From Cyathus striatus (Eukaryota > Basidiomycota > Agaricomycetes > Agaricales > Nidulariaceae): a DNA stretch of 64,000 nt. Each line of letters begins with the position of its first letter. Positions within the stretch are counted from its first letter, which is position 1. The stretch covers positions 2,356,001-2,420,000 of the forward strand of contig JAOVFP010000015.1 in assembly GCA_025738555.1 (NCBI GenBank), written 5' to 3'. Of the stretch, positions 10,678-21,595 are shown one piece after another. The notes under the pieces were generated by a model. The model was not told the origin of the DNA and made no database searches. It saw nothing but the letters and a program-made list of their open reading frames with translations. Both the position numbers and the translations under genes were made by a program.

Positions 10678-12378
10678 ATGACGCCCGCCCGTCTCCATGA
10701 CCTCCCCTCCGAAATCTACTCAGCCATCCTCTCTTTCGTTCCCTCTTCGGACCTCCAGCATACTGTCCTTTCTCTATCACGCGTACTCCCCTACTCCCCG
10801 ATCCCGATAGAGCTCCTTTACCGCAGCATCCGGCTCAAACGCCCACTTCAAGTCATCCAGCTCTACCACCGTCTGCGTTCCTCAGCAAAGGCCGCAACAT
10901 CCCACTCAAACACCAAGTCAATTGTCCACTGGATACGAGAGTTCTCATTAGAATGCTGGACCGCCGATGCCGAAGTGGTGATTAACATTTTGAGCCTCAT
11001 CCCTCAACTGGAGTCGTTGTCGATATGGATTGGAGCGAATAACTTTACACCCGAACATTTGGAGGAGCTGTTTATGGAGCCGATAGATGGGTTGGGTTAC
11101 CTGTCACTTAGATTTAAACCTTAGTGAGTTGTTTCGTACTTGACATGAAGGTGACTTGATATATTGGACAGTGTGCAGCAGGCCAATTATTATCAGTTCC
11201 TCAAAGTGTGTCTTGCTTTCTTCTAGTCTGGGCTCGTTACTTAACTTCCACAGGGAGCCTACTTTGATTCCACACTACGAGCGCTAGCTCGCTGGCCGGC
11301 AGGATCCATACCCGTCCTATCCCTAACGCAAGACGCTCCCGACCCAAAGTTCACGACGAAGAAAACCTTTGCACAACCCATTGTCTTCTTCCAACTGGAT
11401 CCTTATCTCTCTGTGATGCTTCATTCTCCAGCGCTGACTCATACAGCCTCGTCTCTGCGTCTCCGGATACCCTCGCGGCCGGTGGCACGATCCCTCTGCT
11501 TCCCGCCTCCCCCGCACGCCGTCGAAAACGTGTCGGAAGTACGATACATCGCGCCTTTGAAGTACCTTGACCTGTCTACATGTGGTGTGATTGAAACCGA
11601 GTTGGACACGATCATGATTCGGTTTAAAGGCTTAAAACATCTGGTGTTGGATAAATGTACAGTGCTACGAGGCGAGATGCGCGAAGGCGAATGGAGCGCA
11701 TTGGGGAAGAGGTGTGCTATGATCGGTGCTACACGTGCACGAGAGAGGGAGAAGAAACTGAAAGCTTTCTTGGAATCTCAGGCCGCTTCTCTCCAAATGC
11801 ATGTTCAAGTGGCTGAAGGGGCAGAACAACAAGCACGACCTGCCCGCACGCGGCGTGGTCGGCGGGGCTTGGCCACCGCTACGATTTCGCTGCGGGATCG
11901 GCCTGAGGAGCCTGCACCTAGGCCAAGTGTGGTGAACCTGCCGCGGAGTGCTGTACCCAAGATTCGCATTCTGCCTCCGTTGCCATCGCTGATGACGCTG
12001 TGTATGACCCCGTCAGCGATAGTCCAGCCGGATAAGTACACTACTCTGCGAGCAGAGTTTGAGACAGGCTGGGCGGAGGGAATCGGACTGCTAAGAGTCA
12101 GCCGAGCGCGCTTGAGAACGAGCGCATCGAATGGTGTTCGGGTGGTGAGGTTTGTTGACGACAACCATGAGATTACAGACCAAGGACTGGATGGACTCGA
12201 GGACATCGACATCGAGGACGAGGGCGCGTTCGATGTGCCGGTGGGTGAGGATGCAGTGGGTGGCATTCCCCCGCCTGTCCTATGTTTTGTCGGGGGCGCG
12301 AGGACTGCCGAACATGCTATTGGATGCGGGCATTCGATCGGATGGGACATCTGGAAGGATGACTTAGAGTTAGATTAG
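10678..12378 (+). CDS. F-box-like protein
   Basis: The N-terminus MTPARLHDLPSEIYSAIL followed by SFVPSSDL and LSLSRVLP is a typical fungal F-box-like opening, suggesting a substrate adaptor of an SCF ubiquitin ligase. It is followed by LRR-like segments (LIPQLESLSIWIG; APLKYLDLSTCGV; FKGLKHLVLDKCTVL). The C-terminal part is more polar, with a basic patch (ARTRRGRRGLATA), and ends KDDLELD. There are three exons: an intron splits a Tyr codon at about 11123, and a short exon encoding VQQANYYQFLK is followed by GAYFDSTL. The first ATG of the frame lies only two codons before the motif LHDLPSE. It does not match a named F-box protein, so the substrate is unknown. The stop lies in a TAGAT repeat. 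Confidence 0.7.
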
Positions 12379-12395
12379 ATTAGATTAGATTAGAT
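12371..12395 (+). repeat. TAGAT pentanucleotide repeat across a stop codon
   Basis: Five perfect TAGAT units. The stop TAG of the F-box gene (12376-12378) is the start of the second unit. The repeat contains TAG in every frame within a few codons, so slippage should alter the C-terminus only slightly. Confidence 0.85.
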
Positions 12396-12498
12396 ATATA
12401 GACATAATCTTATCTTGACTTGTTATACAAACATATGTCGATGTCATCGCTGCCCCGCACGCGCTTGTCCAACGCTTGTCTTCCCCTCCTCACTAACA

Positions 12499-13805
12499 AT
12501 GTCAGAATCTAACAAAAAACAGGGGTTGTCTATGTCAAGTGAGACTCATCCAACCTCGTATCGACCACCACTCACCAGCATGCAGCTATCGGTCGTCTCA
12601 AAACATTCACAGGTTCACTAATCCAGAGAGACAAGGAAAAGCTCGTATTTCCTCCTCCATCCTGGGAACTCAACGATTCTCCAGGAAATGCAACCAGCTC
12701 AGCTGGAAGCACCAATGAAGTGGCCCCAGCTACACCCCAACCACCCATCGATCCTCCTGAGCCCGTCTCTTTTGCCAAACGACTTCGCAGCCTAATCGAA
12801 GCTCTACCCATCCCATCCTCCAATTCTTTCCATCCCACCAGCCCCAAAATACCACAAGATGAGCCCCAATTCCAAACAGAAGAAGGCACCCAAGGATCTC
12901 CTGTCCCTCCAGAACTCGATGAAAACATCCTCCGCATGCTCTCTTCAGAGGATATCATGAACGGCCGCAGTCCCAGTGGCTCCGCTACTCCATCGAAGTC
13001 CAAGGACCAGCAAAGTATTTGGAGTGCTCTTGCTGGTTTGGGAAGGGACGTCAAAGATCGTGTTGTTCCAACAAAGGTTGAGGAGAAGGAAGAGGCAGTT
13101 ATGATGTATGCTCCACTCCAGCCCGATAATGATTCGCAGCTGGAACTCGCAGAAACGCAAAGTGTGCTCGAATACATCGATGAGCCTAATGTGCCACAGG
13201 ATAACAGTAGTCATCGTGTCGAAAACGAAACGCTTGTTGAAAAGCAAGTCTGGGTTCCATCTACAGCACAGCTCTCCGTACTGACAACATGGTGGGGGTA
13301 CCGTCTTTACCTCCCCCCGCCTGTAATGAACATCCTCGACGCCACATCTCTCAAAGCCACCGCACGTGCAGCAATGATCACTAGCGCACTCAAATGGGTT
13401 CTCGACAAGCTTCCACTTACACTTGTGCCGCCCCAATTCAGGGGCGCAGTAGCTTTGCTCAAACGACTGGGGCCTGTCGTAGGTTACATTGGCGTATTTA
13501 TCTCTTGGAGCTGGAACCGTATTCGCGCATGCGATAAAGGTAATTGTACTAGATACCTCCTTCTCCGAGGAGGTTGAAGGCTGATTCTTTCACACGTTGT
13601 GCTTGCGCTTTACTTAGGGAACGGGGTGGTGTTGACGGCAACTTGGCTTCTACCCATGGCGTGGGATGCGGGTGATATTTACGGTCCATCCCTCCCTCCC
13701 AAGGGAGCTGAGATAAAACATGGACCTGAACCTGAACCTGAAGTGGTGCAAGAGCAACCAGAAATGAAGGAAGAGAAGAAAAGCAAATGGCGATATCGCT
13801 GGTAG
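12499..13805 (+). CDS. Conserved-looking hypothetical protein with C-terminal hydrophobic segments
   Basis: Not recognised. Exon 1 encodes MSESNKKQGLSMS. A 47-nt intron (12540-12586, GTGAGA...GCAG) joins it to TIGRLKTFTGSL, followed by VFPPPSWEL. A Pro/Ser-rich acidic middle leads to a probable ordered C-terminal part: WWGYRLYLPPPVMNILD, a helix ending DKLPLTLVPPQFR, then two hydrophobic stretches (RLGPVVGYIGVFISW and VVLTATWLLPMAW). An intron at about 13540-13617 separates these two. The tail is charged (EPEPEPEVVQ, KKSKWRYRW). The hydrophobic pair could be a membrane hairpin or a buried core. Codon use and splicing fit a real gene. It is co-oriented with the F-box gene, about 120 bp downstream. 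Confidence 0.7.
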
Positions 13806-14057
13806 CTCCATTCCTGGACGTCTTGAATATACCCTCATGTGGATGTCTCTTGAATACTTGTGTATTGCATATACTTCTTGTTGTTTTTACTCTTCATGAA
13901 TAGCACAATTTGTAATATCGGATTATTGTTAAACTTTCTTGTACAGATAAATATAGGACTTATCTATTACATCAATCGCCATCGCATATTTATTATTGAA
14001 CTTGCTACGTTCCGTATAGCATAGCTGGTGAGATAGTTCAGACATACAAAGCATAGC

Positions 14058-14335
14058 CCAGTACGTCAATAAGATGAACACCGCAGAGCATATGTTGGTG
14101 GGATAAGAGTTCGATAAACAAGGTATAGATCGCTTGCGAAAGATAGATCAGTGCAAGTACCTAGACATCATATTTGGGCTAGGTGTCGCGTTCATCTACA
14201 TCCCGTTAAACATAACGATGGATTCCGCAGAGCATATGCTGGTGGGATAACTGCTGTATAAACAAAGTATAGTCCAATGATGCCCACAAAAAATAGACCA
14301 GTTCAGAGTTCCTAGAAATCATACTTATCTGGATT
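14058..14335. repeat. Diverged tandem duplication, unit about 144 bp
   Basis: Two units share CCGCAGAGCATATG-TTGGTGGGATAA (about 14081 and 14225, spacing 144), then ATAAACAA-GTATAG, then ATAGA-CAG, CCTAGA-ATCATA and a closing CGTTCATCTAC / CGGTGATCTAC. Similarity is interrupted by many substitutions, so the duplication is old. Confidence 0.6.
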
Positions 14336-14450
14336 AAACATCGGTGATCTACGGAGTTCAACTATCAGCTAAACGATGAATGTCAATACATCTAGAGATG
14401 TCGCAGAATCTTATCAATCAAACGCTCATTTGAAGTAAGATCGCGAGTCA

Positions 14451-14640
14451 CAGCCGCCACTGGGCAGTGATATCCCAGAGATGCTGTTTCAAGTTATCCA
14501 GAGTAAGTATATATCCGTGCAGGTCGCCATTCAAAGTTCAACAGAAAGACCATGTGAGGCCACACCCGCCACTGATGAAGAGATACCAGTCGAGTCACCA
14601 GCATGCAATCGTATATCCGTGCCACTCGTCATGAATTGGT
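14451..14640. repeat. Weak tandem duplication, unit about 105-110 bp
   Basis: CCGCCACTG...GATA-CCAG occurs near 14454 and 14567, and TATATCCGTGC occurs near 14510 and 14612, in the same order and at similar spacing. It lies directly after the 144-bp repeat pair. Confidence 0.4.
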
Positions 14641-15679
14641 GATCAGCTGAGCATACAAGGAATACTTAGCTTTCAAGCAGTGTAAGCAAATCCATGATCG
14701 AAGGAGTTCCGCCAACATGAACCTATGGCTGTTGAGACATTGTAAGAGCAAGGCGTTCCGCGAGCTGTTGTGCAGGTGACCCGCGTGATTACACGTCTTA
14801 AGGCTCGTTCACAGACGCCGGTATTTCTCGGATGCAGAGCTTGTTCGAAAGGCCCTGACAGCATTGCCAGGAAACAGGTGATACAGCAAGGCCTGTGATA
14901 TTCTCAGACGTGTCGTGCAACGAGCGAATAAGTAATAGGAGAAATAGGAGCCTCTTACACCCACAGCATAGTAGAACGCAATCTCAACGTTAATGGCTCC
15001 GACATTGCATCCATCCCAGCCCCGGCTTCCTGCATGGACCGACCGGAAGCGTCGATGGCGACATGATTGATCACTAAGAAAAGCCCCCGCAATTTACCAT
15101 CAACTTCGTCCCCACTTCCCTAGCAGCAGGTTCCTTCCGACGGGGTTAACGCTGTTCAGGGGACCTGAATTCGAGATGGGAATGGGCGAAGGGGCGAAGC
15201 TTCGAAAAACGTGTTCATCGTTCCGTAGGATCTCCTATCAACCGCACAGTACGCCTCGAGAGGTATCTATATCTGTACAACAGACCTGCAATGTGCAAAG
15301 AGCAAGAATATAACCGGAGTAGAGATGGATCGGAAAGGGTGGTTGGCGCCATCCGAGCGCGCACGAGAGCGCATGGGTAGAGTACGAGAGCAAAGAGCTG
15401 TAGGCTGTAGCATGTCATTTGTAGCAAACACGAGGCGTTGATAAACAATCTTTTACCAGCATGCTCTCTGGAGCCGCTCTTCCAAACTTCAAACCTTCAT
15501 GTAATCCTACTCAGTTTTATCTGCCTCGAGGCAAAGCAGTCGCTCAGAGCCCTTGCATAAGGGGTAAATTCAGTAAATTTACCCATAGTCTTGCTTGCCT
15601 GGTCTACGTCATTGCGCTGCCACGGCGCAAGGGCTATCGGGCGCTACGTATCCTCGGACTATGATGATCGTACTTGGAT

Positions 15680-15872
15680 TCTGAATCATCCATCGCCACA
15701 CTATCTATGTACCTTTCAGTGAACACGCCGCTCGTCGAAAGTACCGTGGGTGTCGCAGTTCTGATGGGCAGTATGGTACATTCTGAATATTCTACTGCTA
15801 CACTATCTATGTATTCTTCAGCACACACGCCGCTCGTAGAAAGTACCGTGGGCGTCGCAGTTTTGATACTAA
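15680..15872. repeat. Tandem duplication of 102 bp (34 codons)
   Basis: Two copies, aligned on CTATCTATGT at 15701 and 15803, share CACGCCGCTCGT-GAAAGTACCGTGGG and GTCGCAGTT. The period is 102 bp and the plus frame stays open through both copies (TPLVESTVGVAVL twice). Differences are scattered. No start or splice context makes this a convincing gene. Confidence 0.65.
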
Positions 15873-18784
15873 AATACTAAAATCGCGGGATACATAACAC
15901 CCGTCCTTGCCCATATTCGCATTAATTGGTGACAGCAAGAGAAGACTTCAAAATACGGCATTGTAGCCTATGAGGGCAATATGCTTAATATACACGAACT
16001 ATCTTTGAATAACGTACATCGTCAAATACGCTAGTAAGGGCTTCTAAGAATGGCTCATTTCGTGCACACGCCGCGGCAGCGAGCCATGGACGCTCGTCGG
16101 TGTCCATCACTACTGTCTTCTGAGCGGGAAGAAGACATTGATTCACGGAACCAGAAGTTCCCCTTCAAAATTGAAGAGACCGTTATAATTATATCAGAAT
16201 TTAAACATACAAGGTCAATCTAGGCGCTCAAGCCTCGAAAAGACTGCCACCAACAGAAGACTCAAAAGAAATCTTTAATTATCCGACTCCACAGACATCA
16301 GGCAGAGCGGAAGTAAAAGGGGAAACAAGAGGCGCGTTTCCCCACGACGCTCGGTATCTGTAAGCAGTAATAATCATCTGTCAACCACGCTCTACCTTTT
16401 TAGATAGAGTTATTGCCTTTGTTCTTCCATTCCATAAACCCTAGGACGAGATGTTATCCCCAACAGCCTACGGTTTACGTCTCAGAAAGCCAGAAGCCAC
16501 CCGTTCCGTCAAGCTCGACTAGCAAATGAAAGGACAAAGCCATCTTTATCGCCACAATGGCATAACGCCCACTGTTCCTGGGCCGCGCGGTTCTAGCTCC
16601 CAGCTCAGACAGGTGAAAACTTTTCTCTTCTTTTGTCATGCGCAAGTTGCCATTGGTGCGTCCGAGGGATAACCCGTATCAAATGTAGACGCGAAACTTC
16701 CCGCGCCTTTGTACTATTATTGATATGATCTCTAATGAAACAGAGATAAGGCAGGGGTATGATTTATGAAAGACGCAGTTGTGGGCGTCATTGCTGAGCT
16801 AGATACCCTTGGGGCATAGATAGTGACTTGCAGCAAGAAATCACTCAGACGCAAGCAAAGTGCGGTGTTTGACCGAAAGGACGCAAGGGCACTGGGCACT
16901 ATAGATAAGAGGGCACGCCTTCAATATAGAAGGTGAATTAGACCTAGTAGGGTCAGTTGGAGGGTCGGGATGGCGAACCACTGGCGGTAAGCCTCGGAGG
17001 AACGAGAATAGCGCCAACGTAAACCTAGGACGAGGTTAAGGTTTATTTGCATACAACTACGACTACTTGAGACTGCTGATCGCCGCTGTTCGAAACCAGA
17101 TGGAAAGGGGAAGACTCCAGCTGATTGATATGTCCACGAGAGACTGGTATACCAAAGAGGTTGAAGTTGACAAGTTTGAACTTTGAACAGCAGATTTGAC
17201 AGATAACTGAGGCTCGTAACCCCAAAAAGGAAGCCGCAAAGGGGGTTAGTCGTATAGCAACCAAGATGTGGCCGACGGCACAGTGTTTTTTCCTATTTTG
17301 ATAACAAGGTAAACTGCTACTCGACAGCAGTAGGAACTTTCCGGTCGGTGATACCTAGATGCATACCGTCGCCAGCAAGTCTATTTGATGCGCCAGTAAA
17401 CATAGGGTGAGAGCTCAGAGGACCGGTTGGGGACAGAGAAGAGCACGATCAGAGGGGAGTTAAGGATTCGATATATGATCTAAGTATAGCGATCTCAGGC
17501 ATATATGTGCGCTGCACCTTGGCCCAGGGGGATGAGTCTGTTTCCCTGAGCTAGATCGTGTTTGCGGAGCCGCGTGGCGTGTAGGCGGGGTACGTGTGGC
17601 GGGGCTTCAGAATGAACGTACCAAGAGTCTGAGCGAGTCGGGAGCTGGGTTTATGCGGTTGGAGTTGGTACAGCAAGACCTGAAGACGACTGAACGAGGT
17701 ATATAGAGTTTTATGAAATCATGGCGCTGGGAAATATGACCCAAGCTCCAGACAGGTGGAGAGGAAGAGCATATGTGGGGGAGCGTGGAGACTTGATGTT
17801 GTGGCGCCGCGGTTGCGCATGGAGGTTTGCGGAATTGGTGATATGTTTAGAAAAACAAACAGGGGCGGTCTCACCCATGTAGCGCCACTGAGAAATATGC
17901 TGTAAGCGATGTACAGGTTGAGGATATGATATGATGGCAACCTGCGACTGTAACTGTTTTTGCTGTGAGGCGATGAGTGGCAGCTCGCAGTAGATATCAC
18001 GGTTGATGGGAAATGGTTCGTAAAAAATCTAGACCGCTGCAATGAACTACTGACGTTTGTGCTGTCAGGGAGAAGAAGACGGAAATAGATATTGAAAGCG
18101 AGGTTAAGATTATCATATGTCTTGGTCAGAGTGCAGCGAAACGTGTCTGTGGACAGAGGCGATAAGAGATGTGATCTCAACACGCGCTTGGTTGAGAGAC
18201 GAGAACAAGTAGAATGCCGGAAGAGTATATGGAAAAGACTCCAGCCGACAAAAAGCCGAGATGAAAGCTGGAGGAAAGGGGGTTGCGAGTTGGGGAAAAG
18301 GCGCGGGTTGTGAGTTTAGGTTGGGACGGATGATCTCACGTATGGGATTAGCGATATTTGGGATGACGCATGGATTGAATCATCAGAATCAAGGTTGTGA
18401 TGGAGATGAAATGGTCGCAGCAAGATTGTGGGTTGAAGATGGAGGGGGATGGGGAAGAGCTGGGTGGGTGGGGTGCAGTGCAGAGGGATGGATCAAGAGA
18501 GGGTGTTGGGAGTGAATGGTGCTATAGATAGGTAGATGGGATGGGTACAGAGATAGATCTGTGGGTGATTGGTAGATAAGACAGAAGAAAAGGGAAGAAG
18601 CTGGAAAATGAGTGGCGACGGCAAGCGCTGTGAAGGGGACCCACCGCGGCATCCCCCGTGACAAATAATAATATATTTCTAATTGGATATTTCCATTTAT
18701 ATATTATTAGTTGTCGCCTCGAGGCTGTCCGACGACGTTATATGATCCCGTTCCCTGCTCCTGCTTTCCTTTTCTTCCCTCCAA

Positions 18785-21595
18785 ATGCTCGCCCTCCGCC
18801 CCCCTCCTCCCCCCCGCATCCCGCCAGACATGCAATGCCGTGGCCGGTCACGCCAAGTCTCCCGCGCCGCCATCGCCCGCCAGGCCTCTGAGGAGCGCCG
18901 TGTCCCCCCTCCATTCTTCCGCCGGAGATACCCCCTCTCGACCGGAGATTCCAGTCACGCACCACCACCGTCCCTTTCCATATCCTCCTCTTCGCCGTCC
19001 TCGCCGTCCACTGCCATTCCCTCCCCCCTCAATGACGACGCCCAGCCCACCCCCCGCAACCGCAGTCCTCTCGTAACTCCTGCCACTCCTCATTCCGTCC
19101 CCGGCGCCGAGTTTCTTCCCATAGCCGCACCCCTTCCCACCTACCCAATCCATTCTCCGTTATTTCTCCGATCCTCCCCACCCGCCTCTGCGTCCCTCTC
19201 CCCGGACTACTACGAGTCCCCGCCCTCCCCACCCCGCTCACTCGAGGACCAGGTCCACATCGCCTACGCCCTCGAAGACATACACTTGGCCAAGATCCTC
19301 CTCTTGCGACTCAAGGGCATCGAGGTCACCTCGGACGACGACCCACGCATAGACGAGGTCCAGGACGAAGACTTTGACTTTTGCTTTATCCCACACGGCA
19401 AGCTCATGGACGAGCGAGAAGAGAAGATCATCTTGGAACGGCAGAGGGAAGAGCGGGAGCGCGAGGAGGAGAAGAGAAGGGTCGAGAAGCTTAGAGCTTG
19501 CGGGCGGATGTGGGAGGAACAGAAGAGAAGGCTGAGGGAAGAGAGGATGCTCGTCTTGCGCAGGCGTGAGCTCGAACGCGTCGAGGAGGAGAGGAGAATC
19601 CTGCGACGGAGGGCCATCGAGGAGGAGCAGCGCGCCGCTTTGGAGGCTGAACGCCTTCGCTATCGCGCCCTTTACGCGAAACGCGTCGTCAATTACTCGT
19701 ATCTGGACCCGCCACGAGGCGGCAACCACTCTCCCTTGAAACACACCCTGCAGCACACGATGCCCCCAGAGACAGAGACATCATCCACGATGCACCACCC
19801 GTCATCCGCATTGCACCAAGTCCCGTTCACTTACGATATCATGCTGTCCACGTGCTCCTCTACCCGTATCCACAAGCCTCCTTTGCCCCAAGACTTTGTC
19901 TCCAATACTATATCTCACTCCCGTCCCCTCTTTCCCCTTTCCCCTCCCTTTGACGACTCCCACGAAGTCCCCTTCACCGACGTACTCAAGAGCATGGAAG
20001 GCCCTCTCTTTCCCCTTCAAGCCGATGAGGACCGTCTGCCCAGGAGCACCACTCCCCTGCCAAGGAGCAAATCCGAGTCCCGCACCCTTGCAAAGAGGCG
20101 CAGAGAGGCTGAGCTCCTTCGTGCCTTGTTCGAGCACGTCGAGCGCAGCAACGAGGAGCGTCGCAAGCTCAAAGGGAAGCAGAAGGCCCAGCCCCGCAAG
20201 TCCGAGACCTGCGCCGCGTGCACTGCGGATTCCCTTCGATCGCCTTCGACGCCTGTCTCGCCTGCCTTATCGACCTCAAGCTCATCCTTCTCGCCTCGTC
20301 CCAGCTCGTGGCTTTCTTTTCGCAGCTCCGTGTCCCAGTCGCCGGCGAGCACAACCTCCTCGCTTCTGTCTGTCTCTTCAGCGTCCACACACGTCACCAC
20401 CCCATCAACCTCTCCGCGCTCCCCGGGTTCTTTGTCTAGCTGGTTCAAGCCCAACCCCGTGACATCCTCTCGTCCCAAATCTTGGATATCAGTCTCCATT
20501 CCCACTGATAAGCCCCTACGTCATTCTTGTCGATCTCGCTCGCGCTTATCGCCTGTTCTTGCCTCTGAATCTCCGCTTCCCTTGGATGATTTATTACCCA
20601 AGGAGCGCACCAAGCCCGCCTATCCCTTCGCTCACAGCGGCGCTGCTCGTCCTACCCACCAGCGCAGAAGCACCAACGCCTCTTCAGCAAAGGAAAGCGC
20701 GGGCTTGCTCGTGCGCCGCATGTCGCGCTTCATCGAGCTGGCCAAGGGGTTCCAGAGTGCCTACATAAACACGGCCCTCTTCAGTGTTTCCGCCTCTTAT
20801 GACAATTACGAGGATAGAGAGATCAACTATCATGTCATTGGGAGTATTGTTGATGTGCGGGTTCAAGGCACTATGGGTTCATCAGCATTCGATGGCAACA
20901 ATGCTACAGGTGGACATGTCAAGCAGCCCATGAGGCTCAGACCAGCTGGATATCGCGCGTCTGTCTGCGACGTGACCCAATTTTTGCGACCCGAGGTAAT
21001 ATGTACCGCCACGGCCTCCTGCGTTTCCTCTTGCAGCTCCAATTCTGCTTCAACTTCAACTTCCGTGTACACCGACCCCGATTCCGATTCTGAATGTACC
21101 CACACTATGCCCGAGCTAGATCACAGAGACACTTCTGGATCTACATGCAGTCTCAAGAAGGGGCAAGAAATCAAGTACATCCCACTTACTTCGCCTTATC
21201 CACCGGTCCAGCCTCCCCGCACGGTCTTGCCCTATCCTTTGCCTTATAAGCTCGTCTTTAAGCCTATTCCACCACCTGCACGCTCCCCCTTCAGGTTCAA
21301 CGTCTTACCTCTCAGCGCATACACTGGCAATATGTATTCTCGCTGCCACTCTCATAACCCTGCACCCTCTGCGCATAAGCACCATGGAGGGAATGCAGGC
21401 GAACAGATTACCTGGCGCGTAAGGAGCATCGCGAACCCAATGTATTTGAGGCTTAAAGCCGCCCAGAATTGTACTTGTGGTCGTGGAGAGCCCGCAGACG
21501 GCGTGGGCAAAGACTTTGGTTTGGGAAGTGGAAAGGAGAGGATGGTGGGTGTTGCATTTGAAGGGGTTGGGAAGAGTTGGTTGGGTGCTGCTTAG
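18785..21595 (+). CDS. 936-residue intronless hypothetical protein, coiled coil plus disordered regions
   Basis: Not recognised. The N-terminal about 150 residues are Pro/Ser/Arg-rich. Residues about 155-190 look ordered (LEDQVHIAYALEDIHLAKIL, LLRLKGIEV, then acidic DDDPRIDEV). Residues about 205-300 form a highly charged helix (EREEEKRRVEKL, RRRELERVEEERRIL) that should be a long single helix or coiled coil. A Ser-rich region follows, with a compact segment LLVRRMSRFIELAKGFQSAY near residue 645 and another near the C-terminus (ITWRVRSIANPMYLRLKAAQ). Coding evidence is an uninterrupted 2.8-kb frame, high GC with C/G-ending codons, a pyrimidine-rich leader and an A/T-rich core promoter. Lack of introns is unusual beside its neighbours. 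The first ATG of the frame was chosen; the next, at 18830, is possible. Confidence 0.78.
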   Translation: MLALRPPPPPRIPPDMQCRGRSRQVSRAAIARQASEERRVPPPFFRRRYPLSTGDSSHAPPPSLSISSSSPSSPSTAIPSPLNDDAQPTPRNRSPLVTPATPHSVPGAEFLPIAAPLPTYPIHSPLFLRSSPPASASLSPDYYESPPSPPRSLEDQVHIAYALEDIHLAKILLLRLKGIEVTSDDDPRIDEVQDEDFDFCFIPHGKLMDEREEKIILERQREEREREEEKRRVEKLRACGRMWEEQKRRLREERMLVLRRRELERVEEERRILRRRAIEEEQRAALEAERLRYRALYAKRVVNYSYLDPPRGGNHSPLKHTLQHTMPPETETSSTMHHPSSALHQVPFTYDIMLSTCSSTRIHKPPLPQDFVSNTISHSRPLFPLSPPFDDSHEVPFTDVLKSMEGPLFPLQADEDRLPRSTTPLPRSKSESRTLAKRRREAELLRALFEHVERSNEERRKLKGKQKAQPRKSETCAACTADSLRSPSTPVSPALSTSSSSFSPRPSSWLSFRSSVSQSPASTTSSLLSVSSASTHVTTPSTSPRSPGSLSSWFKPNPVTSSRPKSWISVSIPTDKPLRHSCRSRSRLSPVLASESPLPLDDLLPKERTKPAYPFAHSGAARPTHQRRSTNASSAKESAGLLVRRMSRFIELAKGFQSAYINTALFSVSASYDNYEDREINYHVIGSIVDVRVQGTMGSSAFDGNNATGGHVKQPMRLRPAGYRASVCDVTQFLRPEVICTATASCVSSCSSNSASTSTSVYTDPDSDSECTHTMPELDHRDTSGSTCSLKKGQEIKYIPLTSPYPPVQPPRTVLPYPLPYKLVFKPIPPPARSPFRFNVLPLSAYTGNMYSRCHSHNPAPSAHKHHGGNAGEQITWRVRSIANPMYLRLKAAQNCTCGRGEPADGVGKDFGLGSGKERMVGVAFEGVGKSWLGAA

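Larger units (their letters stand above)
13806..18784. other. 5-kb gene-poor region
   Basis: No ORF here has a recognisable domain or a convincing exon chain. The largest reading frame (154 codons, minus, 17719-18183) is Ser/Leu-rich without family likeness. The region contains decayed tandem duplications (listed separately), a purine-rich stretch at 18240-18530, and, just before 18785, an A/T-rich TATA-like segment (18662-18712) and a pyrimidine-rich leader that probably belong to the promoter of the next gene. It may be relic transposon DNA, a non-coding transcript or extended regulatory DNA; the sequence does not decide. Confidence 0.5.

Noticed and set aside
12371..12395. Telomere-like repeat
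   Set aside because: The unit is TAGAT, not the fungal TTAGGG; a short microsatellite.
15674..15880. Small protein made of two 34-residue repeats
   Set aside because: The reading frame is explained by a DNA duplication; no convincing start context or neighbouring exon. Kept only as a repeat and a finding.
17719..18183. 154-codon minus frame in the gene desert
   Set aside because: Ser/Leu/His composition looks like the antisense of a purine-rich stretch; no domain, splice signals or promoter context.
20017..20505. 162-codon minus frame inside the 936-residue gene
   Set aside because: Antisense shadow of a GC-rich coding region; the plus frame is continuous and longer.
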